Shown here in pieces: positions 55,687 through 64,000 of a stretch of DNA of 64,000 bases. Under the pieces are notes generated by a model that saw nothing but the letters and a program-made list of their open reading frames with translations, did no database searches and was not told the origin of the DNA. The stretch's first letter is position 1, and every line of letters starts with the position of its first letter. Both the position numbers and the translations under genes were made by a program. The DNA comes from Austropuccinia psidii (Eukaryota; Basidiomycota; Pucciniomycetes; Pucciniales; Sphaerophragmiaceae), in NCBI GenBank assembly GCA_023105745.1, contig JALGQZ010000013.1, positions 2,267,501 to 2,331,500 of the forward strand, written 5' to 3'.

Positions 55687-56854
55687 GAGGACCTCTCTCC
55701 CAATTTTTCCCTTTCCCCCATCTAGAAATTGTAAATTGAATTTGTTTTTTCTGATCCCTCTTCTAGGAGGTACACTAGAAATCTATTTGATAAATTAAGC
55801 CTAGTAACTGAGGTTCATTGTTGACATAGAACAAGAGAACCAATAGGGTGAATCGACTTTAATTTATCCCTTACTAGCAGGTAAACTAGTGCCTTATTTA
55901 ATTAGGATCTTAAAGCTAGAAGCTCATGAGCAAGGCGTCTCTGGAGTTTAGTGTTTAAATCCTTAAAAGTCATTTTTAGAGAGTATTAAAAGAAAACCAT
56001 AAAAAAAGTAATTTTGTTGGCTTTAAAATAAAACCTAACCATTTTAATTCAATTTGGGCTAGTTTTTGTCGTAAACTTCCTCAAAGAGGGTCATTTTGCT
56101 TGTTTTAAAAGCAAACCTGCACAACCAAATTAATTTTACTACTTTTAAAATAAAAGTGGACTTTTATTTATTGGGTAATACCTAATAAATTATCATCAAG
56201 GAACAAAATAAAATTAGATACTTTAGTGTTTAGTTGAAACTAATATTGAACCTATAGCAACTAGCTAGTATTATTATCGACAGCCCAGAAGAGATTATAT
56301 AGTTTATTTTTAAAACACATCACCAAACATAACATTAAACTACCTATATTATACTATATCATTAACAATTATTAGAGTATTAGCCTATCCATCAAATCAA
56401 AAGGGCTTGAAATATATTTTTATCCTTTTCAATTTTATTATTTCAGAGAATTTAATATTGCTGTCATCCTAGCTATTAGCTTCTATATTTATTCAAGAAT
56501 TATCAAGAAAAGAATATTTTGTGGTTTTGTATTATAAAATAGTGTTTACTGTTATTTATCATTTTTTTTATTATAGTTTTTTGCATATTTTTGTACAATC
56601 ATCTGCTGGAATTCACTTCGCCTTCCGCAAGTTTTAAAAACAACTTATTTGTAAAGTTATTAAATAACCATTGTTTTGAGTAGAGCAAAGTCTGATTAGT
56701 TATTGTTGAGTACAATATTTTTTTGATCAAGCCACCATCAATAATAAAAATTCATTTGGTGAACTTAGTTAAGATACCTTAGCATATTAGAAAGGGCAGT
56801 CTAGATTATTCTAGCAAACGAGCAGAGCAAGGGTTACAAGTCTCAAACAGCAAT

Positions 56855-57716
56855 TCAAAAGTGTTTTCTTGTGATTTCCCCTTCCAGGTACTGCCTTGTT
56901 TTCTCCCACATTCCAAGTAGTTCCCACAATATCAAGAGAAAATTTCTTTTCCTTGTGTGTACCAATGGTAATATGGATGTTTTTACTATTTTAAATATCA
57001 ATGCCATAAATCCTCTGGTATTATGTCCCAAGTAAAAACCCTTGGATGTGGGCATCTTCAAGCACAACAAGCTCTTGGTTGAGTCTGATATCACCTGTTC
57101 TATGGGGTATAATTAACTCTTTGATAATTGTCCCCATGGATTTCATCTTCCCTGATATAATTTTGAAGTTCTTTGCCTTGGTTGGAAAGAGTTGTTTTTC
57201 CAAATTTGGGAAGTGATGATCCAGATAATCTCTGGCGACTATTGAGAAGTTTGAACCACTTTCAATGATCAAATGGTGTTGAGCATTCTCAATACAAAAA
57301 GTCATATTTGTGGCTGTCACATATATATACACCATTCCTTTAGTCGGTGTGACTAGGAATGTTTGTGCATATTGTGTGTGTTTACACAAGTTTTTATTTG
57401 AAGTATCTTGTGGCATTCCTGCCTCTAACTGTATTTCCTGAATTTCTATTTGTGTTTCCTCTTGGTACTCCACTATAAATTCTTCTCTTGGGTCTTGGTC
57501 ATCATCAGATTTTTCTCTGATGGCATTACCCACCGAGTCTGATGCAGAATCCTCTGTTGGGTATTCCTCCTCTGGGACTTGCTCAATGGCATATAATTTC
57601 TTCTTTTCCTTTGGACAGTTATTGGCATAGTGGTCTGTTGAACCAAAGTTGTGACAAGTATTCTTCTTCTGGGTCTTTTCAGTCATTTCTTCTTTGTGTT
57701 TCTCTTTGAAATCCAC
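56855..57716 (-). pseudogene. Gypsy-2 zinc knuckle and protease
   Basis: CHNFGSTDHYANNC is a knuckle with the second Cys changed to Phe. The retropepsin-like part reads HHLIIESGSNFSIV, with Glu in place of the catalytic Asp, and ends GFLLG near 57021; a frame change then leads to KRNFLLI. Both substitutions mark decay. Confidence 0.8.
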
Positions 57717-58251
57717 CCTGAAAGGTTGTTTCTCTTTGAAGTCTACCCTGAAAGGTTATTTCTCTTTGAAACTACTGCTTCTAAATTGGGAATATTTGCC
57801 TATATTTGTTGTTTTTCTTACATCTTGTAAGGTGTTTGCAATTTCATCTAGAGTGAAACTTTGGTTGTATCTGCATTTTACTGCATGCTCTAGTTCTCCT
57901 GGCACTTTTTTCAGGATTTTGTGGTTCCTCATTTGAATTTTCATATGAGGATTGATGGCTTTAAGTCTTTTGGACTGTCTAATACACCACTCATATGGAT
58001 CTTTGTCCACAGAGTACTTGTCATTTTCAAATTGAATGGTCTTTTGCCATATCCAAGTACCATTGTTGAAATTTTGGATAATCTGACTCTCCCACCATGG
58101 CCAGTTTCTTCTGCTGTGGATTGCCATCATCTCTGTGTACCATCTACTAGAATGAACTTTGAATGCTGTATTGAGTCTAGAAGTAATCCAGTAATCTCAT
58201 ATGCTTGGTAAATCAATGAAGAGTCCATCAATATAATCACGGAGCTCCCTA

Positions 58252-58486
58252 TGACAGAGTTAGTTTCGGTCTCTCAACCTTAATCCATGAATACCAAGCA
58301 CTGAGGGACTCAAACCCTCATTTTTGACATTCATGAGCGATGCTCTTACCAATTGAGCTAAGTGCTCATTGCAGATGAGAGGTGAGTGAAGAAGCCATGC
58401 CTGCTTTTACTATGTCTTAGCCCTGCCTAATCATAACGCAGCAGGTGTGCAAGCATGCTTAAGAGCAGCTATAACATGCTCCAACA
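58252..58486 (-). repeat. 3' LTR of the TRIM
   Basis: 235 bp, plus-strand TGACAGAGTTAG...GCTCCAACA. It differs from its partner at about 19 positions, so the TRIM is older than Gypsy-1. Confidence 0.92.
58296..58367 (-). other. tRNA-like gene in 3' LTR of the TRIM
   Basis: 72 nt on the minus strand: acceptor GAGCACT pairs with AGTGCTT; A box TAGCTCAATTGG; D stem GCTC/GAGC; T arm GAGGG-TTTGAGT-CCCTC. The anticodon arm is irregular (GCTCATGAATG), so it is tRNA-like rather than a sure tRNA. Confidence 0.8.
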
Positions 58487-58495
58487 CTCCCCTTT
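58487..58495 (-). other. Polypurine tract of the TRIM
   Basis: AAAGGGGAG on the minus strand, adjoining the 3' LTR. Confidence 0.85.
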
Positions 58496-58606
58496 GCTCT
58501 GTGCAGTGTTTCAATGTCATTTTTGATGGATTCTGAATATTTTGGGAGATTTTCCAATTTGGAAAATGGACTACTTCCACTCACTAGAGTGTTTATTGAA
58601 GCAACT

Positions 58607-58620
58607 GACTCTTGCTACCA
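58607..58620 (-). other. Primer-binding site of the TRIM, Met-tRNA type
   Basis: TGGTAGCAAGAGTC on the minus strand, directly after the 5' LTR. The start resembles the initiator-Met binding site used by many LTR elements. Confidence 0.75.
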
Positions 58621-58855
58621 TGACAGAGTTAGTTTTGGTCTCTCAACCTTAATCCATGAATACCAAGCACTGAGGGACTTGAACCCTCATCATCGGCATT
58701 CATGAGCAATGCTCTTACTAATTGAGCTAAGTGCTTATTGCAGATGAGCGGCGAGTGAAGAATCCATGCCTGCTTTGACTATGTATTAGCCCTGCCTAAG
58801 CATGGTGCAGCAGGTGTGCAAGCATGCGTAAGAGAAGCTATAACATGCTCCAACA
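58621..58855 (-). repeat. 5' LTR of the TRIM
   Basis: 235 bp, aligned over its whole length with 58252-58486. Confidence 0.92.
58665..58736 (-). other. tRNA-like gene in 5' LTR of the TRIM
   Basis: Perfect acceptor stem AAGCACT/AGTGCTT, A box TAGCTCAATTAGT, T arm GAGGG-TTCAAGT-CCCTC with a consensus B box GGTTCAAGTCC. A GCATT/AATGC stem with loop GCTCATG competes with the D stem, so the anticodon is ambiguous. Confidence 0.82.
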
Positions 58856-60170
58856 CCCTATGATCATATTCTCCTGTTCCAGAGGGTTCTGGCCAGCTTG
58901 AGGCCTATGGAAGCTGTTTCAAGGCTTCCTTCTCAGAATAAGACATATTATCTCCATCTTTGTATTGAGATGGAGATCCTTCCTTATTCCTCCATAAGGC
59001 ATCTGGTTTGATGTCTTCTTGATGGTAAGGATCATCCAAAGCATGGCCTTGTGGTTGGGGCTTCATCTTTTGGTAGACATTAAACAATGTGTTTATGTCC
59101 TGATCCAGCCAATCCCTGTCCCTTTTGCAGTGGTGTTGCTCTTCAAAGACATGATTCGGTCTTTTGTTGGTTTCTCCAGATGCTTTTCTCATTTGAGCAC
59201 AGCTCTCTTGGATGGCTTTATTTGTAGCCTCCTGTAAGATTGCATTTCTTTGCAATTTTTCATTCAGTCTCTTGAAATCATCAAGTTGCTCTTGATTTTG
59301 CACTGCAAATTGGGACATTTGTAACCACAGTGCATCACTGTTTAGGTCATTCCCATGTGTAACACCATTATGTTCTGTCTGAGTGGGGGTAATATTTCTA
59401 TTAGTGGGGCTACTTATTCTAGAAGTATTTACAGCTATTTCTGGCTCTTGTGTACTTCTTTCACCAAGTCCAACAGCTTCTGGCTGATTGTTTCTGACTC
59501 TCTCTTCCTATGGTTGAAAGAGGCCTTCTTTTTCCCTTATATCTTTGTCTTCTCCTGATAACTACCTAGGATTGTGAACAATGGTGACTCTTGGCCACTG
59601 ATCTGTTGGTTCCTGAATTGTGTGAAGCCACTGGAGAGCTGTTTTGTTCTACTCCTTGTGAGCCTTAAGGAATCAGAGTAGGCCCTGTCTGTTTCAGCTG
59701 TTCTTCTATAGCTTGTAAAGTTTCTTGAATCTCCCTTATCCTGGTTTCCCTCTCGTCAAGGATTCTGAATTTCCTGGTGGGGTTTCAACCTTTTGTTATT
59801 TCCATAAGTTCTTTGAAGGGTATCTCTTTGAGACTTATATTCTGGCAACTTTCTTCAAGTTCTGCCCAGTGGGATGCTACGTTGACCCTCTTTTTGTCCA
59901 TGCTCCATTGGGAAAGATCTTTGAGGAGTTGGTGGAGCTTAAGAACTTGATCCATATCCTTCCAGTCCTCTGGTTTGAGGTTTCAGCTGAATTGGAAAGT
60001 GAATGGCAGAGTGGGTATGATTTCCCTCAATGTCTTTCCATCCACCACTGTGTCCAAGGTGTCCTCCTCCAGGTATTCTGGTTCTGGACAAGCCCTCTCT
60101 GTCCTTTGGCTGGTCCCTTGGGATTCCAAGGTTCCTGAGTTGTACGGGTCACATATCAGTGTTTTCAAGC

Positions 60171-61101
60171 AGTCAACAACTTAATGTTCTTAGGGTATTT
60201 ACCTCTGACTCTGCCTTGTACAAACTTATTGTGTACTGGTTTGGGAAATTTACCTTTAGAGGTTACAGCTGGGTTAATTACTGGGATCTTACCTGTACAA
60301 GTGATTAAGGATGGTTTACCTTTTACTCATTCAGAGTTTTGTGGTTTTCTCCTCCTCTGGGTGGCAGTTTATTTCCACTCCTTTGCTGTGATGAGGCCTT
60401 CACTGTGCCTCTTTCCTTTGCCCTTGTTTCCCTCTAGTTCTGAGGGTGTCACTGGTGTGTTGGCCTATGACTGGGGTACAAGTGGTATGAAGTTTTATTC
60501 CACTGAATTAATGGAGAAGAGGGCTTATGTCATTTAATACTTCTTAAAATGTGATTTGCCTGTATAAGAATGGCCTCTGGGCAAATTATTTCTATATTAT
60601 ACCCTTGTATCATGATGGTTTGATTGAAATTATCAATTACACATAAAAAATGCAGCTTATGAACTTCTCATTCACTGTTTGTGTACCAGTATCTCACAGA
60701 TCAACTTGTAACTAACAAGTGAAATCTCAGAAGTGGTTATGTAATGGGCAATTGAAACTATAGATATGCCCAACCATGCCCCTAATACTGTTGGTTTACA
60801 GTAAGAGAGGTGTTCTTTTTGATTGAAAAAGAACAATATTAATGGCTTTAAGTCTTTTAATATGAAAAACATGCCAAAAATATGTATTGTCATGATTATA
60901 CTATACTCAACTATGTGAAAAGCAAAAAAAACAGTGGTATATGATGGTATACCACTCAAAAAAATAATAAAAAAAATATATTATTATTATTATTTTAAAA
61001 ATTTTGAAGCCTAAAAGTGGAAGCTATAATTTCATTAAATAAGAATATAAGAGAGAAAACTCACTTTTACATGAAATAAAGTCCAAAAAGTTAAAAAAAC
61101 G
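60171..61101 (-). other. Gypsy-2 leader and 5' gag flank
   Basis: Between the primer-binding site and gag. AT-rich and degenerate; open frames on the plus strand here are shadows. No clear gene. Confidence 0.4.
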
Positions 61102-61115
61102 CGGCCAGGCCCCCA
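61102..61115 (-). other. Primer-binding site of Gypsy-2
   Basis: TGGGGGCCTGGCCG on the minus strand, three bases from the LTR edge at 61119. One base different from that of Gypsy-1. Confidence 0.7.
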
Positions 61116-61118
61116 AAA

Positions 61119-64000
61119 TGTCAGGCTGAGTATATGATAAAGTCTTAATAAAGGTATATACAGCTTTAACTAAGACTGTTAAACGGATTAAAAGTATTTA
61201 AAAAGGTTTGGGTTAAGGATATTAAGGGCTTTTCGAATAAAATTAATGTTGGTGAAGCTACTGAAAGTCCTGGATGCAATTTTACCTGTTGGGTTACAAT
61301 AATAAAGACGACAATACTTAAGTTTTAAAGTATACCTGACTTGTTTTCCAATATTATAGTTGTTTTGGACAGTTTTACTATGTAGGAAATTATGAACAGG
61401 ATGAGGAAACCTTTTCTGGTGGAGAAAAGTCCTCTTTTTATCCTAAAATGGGGTTGAGTGGCCCTCTAGGTCATCCATTTAGAGGGAGTGAAGAGTTTTT
61501 TGTTTCTTGGTACTTGCTTGTGGTTTCCACAAAGCCTGTATACAATGTATTAGGCTCATATGTGGCTTTAAAACCCCATCTGGGTAGTTTTCACCAATAC
61601 AGGGTGAAAGTTTTCATCTGGGGACCAAACAGCCCTCTTCTGACATGTATGACATGTAGAATGCTGTACAGAACCTGTATAGGACCCCGGTATTGAGTGA
61701 AAAATGAGGTATTGAAGTATAAAAATGCTTATTTGTATGTTTTACACCTCATAATCATTGTTGTGGGATATTATCCCACAGTAAAGGTGTATTGGCCCAA
61801 TTGTGGGAGTTTAACCTTAAAACTGCTATAACTTTGGTAGTTTGTGAGATATTGAGCTCAAATTTGGTTCATTTTGTATCCCTTGATGGGATTCAAACAA
61901 TGATACCTCATTTGATATGGGTAACATTAAATATGGAAAAGTTATGCCATGTACAAGTTTTTTTATTCATACATATGATTTTCTCAATATATGTATGGAG
62001 CTTATTTCCTCCATAATGTTTGTTCTAGATGAGATATGAAGGAATTAAAGGCACATTCAGATAGTGCTTCTTGTGCTCCTTCCAAAAAGACCCCACTTCA
62101 AGTATCTCACACTAAAATTGTAGAAGTTAGATGAGAGGTGAATATTTTGTTCACCCTTATTTGACCTTCTTTTGGCCATAACTTCTGTAATTTTGGTGTT
62201 AGCTCAATTTGGCTAGTACCATTGGATAGCTGTGACTTGAAGCTTTAAGTTGAATATGCATTTGCTGGGGTTAAACCTCTATCTCTGGATTTCAGATGGG
62301 AGGTGAAAATTAAGGTTTATGCTCAGCAGAAACTTTGAACAGGAATAACTTTGTTATTCTTTGTCCTATGATAATGGGACTTGTATATTTGGAAAGAGGT
62401 GAGTTTCCTCTTTCTTTTGCTATGTTTTTATCTGATTTGTCTCAGCTCTATGTTTTAGTGGTATCTTTTCTTTAACATTGGTTTATGATATTTGGCTGTC
62501 ATGCTTGTGCTCTGGCTTTGAGTCACAGGCTGACAGTAATTTGCCAGAGATCTGGAGTTGCAGTAAGTCCCCCACTTGACCTCTTGATTTTTAGTTCGCA
62601 ACCCCACAAGAGGTTCAGAGTTGCAAGAATTCTGCCCCCTGAACGTCTGGCACTGCAGGAATTACTCCTAGCTGGGGTTGGGAGCTGAAGTGAATACCCC
62701 CACTTTGAGCCTGCAGCTAAAGTTAGTACCCCACTTGGGGTCCGAAACTGAAGTGATTACCCTAACTTGTGGTCTGGAGCTTAAACTAGTACCCCTACCT
62801 GAGGTCTGGCACTGCAGTACATATCTCCACTTGAAATCTGGAACTGCAGTAAGTACCCCTGATTAAGGTTCAAAGATTCAGAAAGTACCCCTGTTGGAGG
62901 GCAGGAGCTGCAGTAAGTACCTCTGCTTGAGGTGTGGCACTGAAATGAAATATTTACTGTACTCAGTGCCACTTCTTGAACAGTGATTTTCCCTGGTTAT
63001 TAATTACTCATGAGAAGGGAGTGAAACTCTCTTGAATTCTGCTTGAAGCCTGAATTCCTTTCTGGTGTGTGATGGCAGCATGACTCCAAGTCAATAGACT
63101 GCACTTGAATTCTGATTTTCCCTGCTGCCTCATTTTAATTATTTAAGGATCCTGCAGTTAGTATAAGATCTGGAAGCTAGTATTTGGTATTTTGATAATT
63201 AGAAGAAGTTGGAGTTGAAAGACTATTCAAATTTCAAATGTCTTTTTGGAAATGTTAACTCGTTATAGCAAGCTACTAGTTAGTTTTGGGTTATCTGTGC
63301 TCAATTTATTGCTGAATAATTACTCCTATTGGTACAGGATCCAAGGAAGATATCCCATCACAGAAAATAAATTAGCACAATTTTCCATGCAGCTCTCTGA
63401 TTGTGTCACAAGTAGTGAAATATTTATAAAAAAGTTTCAAAATTCTTTTAAATATAGCTTGAATACCTCCCAAATCTAACTATATCTATATCATTGACTG
63501 ATGATTTGTGAATTTGGAGATTTCTAAGTCATTCATTAATTAATCTTTCATATTTCCAATTCTTCACAAAAAAAATCAGAGGAAAAGCCAAGAGCTATTT
63601 TTAAACAGCTTTGCACTTCCTGAAATTGAATTTCATTTCTTAAGAAAACATCCCTTTGAGTAAAGCTTCCAAAGAAGAAAGTATTTGTTTAAGAGTCTTA
63701 ATAGAGCTTGGATCTTCACAAATTTATCTAAATATATGTTTTTTTGCAAAATTATTAAAAATTTATTCATAATTTATTTCAATCAAATTGCCTCAAGGGA
63801 TAATATATAAAGTCTGTTACATAATTGGAGTCATAATATTTAGGTATGGAGCACCTCAGTTTGTGAAATTCTCTGAACATTTAGTGTAATAAGATGATAG
63901 TTGATCTGGCTCAAATACAATTATCAAAAATTAATTTCTTGATATTTCTTCTAAATGATTTTATCTACATAAACCTACTTGGAATTGCACAATTTTGTGT
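61119..64000 (-). mobile_element. 5' LTR of Gypsy-2 (right end not determined) and downstream flank
   Basis: The LTR edge TGTCAGG at 61119 is inferred from the adjacent primer-binding site. Its outer end cannot be fixed because no second LTR is in the window; by analogy with Gypsy-1 it may reach about 63.1 kb. I see no gene in 61119-64000. Short frames have no domain-like features. Confidence 0.5.
62545..62950. repeat. Degenerate ~38-bp tandem array
   Basis: About ten units with CTGGARCTGCAGTAAGTACC then CCACTTGAGGT. Probably inside the Gypsy-2 LTR or just outside it. Function unknown. Confidence 0.7.

Larger units (their letters stand above)
54276..56854. mobile_element. Unidentified ~2.6-kb insertion in Gypsy-2 between protease and RT
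   Basis: Protease coding sequence ends near 56855 and RT linker coding starts near 54275; the sequence between matches neither. Edges are uncertain by up to about 100 bp, and I find no clear terminal or target repeats. Contents: a tRNA-like stretch (55028-55102), short GGGAAGATTT-type imperfect repeats (55125-55220), and a plus-strand TATAAATA (55679-55686) followed by CT-rich sequence, which resembles an LTR promoter. A solo LTR is the leading guess. Confidence 0.45.
58252..58855 (-). mobile_element. TRIM (miniature LTR retroelement) with tRNA-like genes in its LTRs
   Basis: Two 235-bp LTRs (58252-58486, 58621-58855), TGTTGGAG...CTGTCA on the minus strand, enclose only 134 bp. The 5-bp target duplication CCCTA is perfect (58247-58251, 58856-58860). 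The primer-binding site TGGTAGCAAGAGTC directly follows the 5' LTR, and the polypurine tract AAAGGGGAG directly precedes the 3' LTR. Removing it joins the gag reading GEYDH to ELRDYIDG. It has no coding capacity and would need enzymes from other elements. Confidence 0.93.
57717..60170 (-). pseudogene. Gypsy-2 gag, interrupted by a TRIM
   Basis: Order on the minus strand: degenerate N-terminus (LHQLLKDLSQWSMDKKRV, WAELEESCQNISLKEI), a coiled-coil-like piece (58905-59318), WPEPSGTGEYDH, then the TRIM, then ELRDYIDGLFIDLP and the capsid-like part (57756-58130: WPWWESQIIQNFNNGTW, VPGELEHAVKC). A direct repeat of a Lys/Phe segment (VDFKEKQPF) occurs near 57710-57760. Homologous to Gypsy-1 gag. Confidence 0.8.

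Noticed and set aside
58296..58736. Two functional tRNA genes
   Set aside because: The anticodon arm is irregular and the units lie in retroelement LTRs; called tRNA-like instead.
59725..60537. Plus-strand open frames of 117-137 codons
   Set aside because: They lie antisense to the decayed gag of Gypsy-2, whose minus-strand reading matches Gypsy-1 gag in style and order.
61448..62688. Short plus-strand ORFs as host genes
   Set aside because: No domain, intron signal or composition change supports them; the region adjoins the Gypsy-2 primer-binding site and is best read as LTR.

Overview
The window reads as transposon-dense DNA from a basidiomycete fungus, most likely a rust (Pucciniales). 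The reasons are spliceosomal introns (GTAAGT/GTGAGT donors, short introns ending in cag/tag), chromovirus-like Ty3/Gypsy elements, a Plavaka-type DDE transposase, and a Tet-like 2OG-Fe(II) oxygenase of the kind I know from rust genomes. I find no ordinary host gene. The host assignment is inference from remembered families.

Almost everything is explained by five or more nested insertions. (1) An old, decayed Gypsy element on the minus strand ('Gypsy-2') forms both flanks: LTR start, leader, gag, protease and half of RT at 53.2-61.1 kb and beyond, with the RNase H piece at 0.5-1.0 kb. (2) A giant DNA transposon ('E_out', 1004-53235, target duplication TTA, 44-bp TIRs beginning CACCAG) split the Gypsy-2 pol gene. 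(3) A second copy of the same family ('E_in', 14028-45319, target duplication ACC) jumped in opposite orientation into the SNF2 gene of E_out; this is why the window looks like a huge inverted repeat. (4) A young Gypsy element with 2-kb LTRs ('Gypsy-1', 18211-28642, target duplication GTGAT) sits inside E_in. (5) A 604-bp TRIM (58252-58855, target duplication CCCTA) with a tRNA-like gene in each LTR sits in the gag of Gypsy-2. A further Gypsy-1-family LTR end (1-524) and an unidentified ~2.6-kb insertion (about 54.3-56.9 kb) also interrupt Gypsy-2.

With nested insertions subtracted, E_out (about 20.94 kb) and E_in (about 20.86 kb) have the same layout: TIR, 51-bp tandem array, gene A (unknown), gene B (TET/JBP-like dioxygenase), 40-bp tandem array, gene C (Cys-rich N-terminus, Pro-rich; opposite strand), long regulatory gap, gene D (compact SNF2-family ATPase), gene E (unknown, convergent), Plavaka-like transposase T (divergent from E), GT-rich subterminal repeats, TIR. 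Short palindromes of one consensus lie in most intergenic gaps of both copies, and both tandem arrays share a core. A DNA-modification enzyme, a chromatin-type ATPase and a transposase on one mobile unit suggest an element that acts on its own chromatin or methylation state. This is inference.

Most genes in each copy carry frameshifts or stops, but the breaks fall at different places in the two copies, so each copy supports the reading of the other. The best preserved cargo gene is the TET-like gene of E_in; in E_out the presumed distal iron-binding His is changed. The far right (61.1-64 kb) holds the LTR of Gypsy-2 and a short repeat array and shows no convincing gene.
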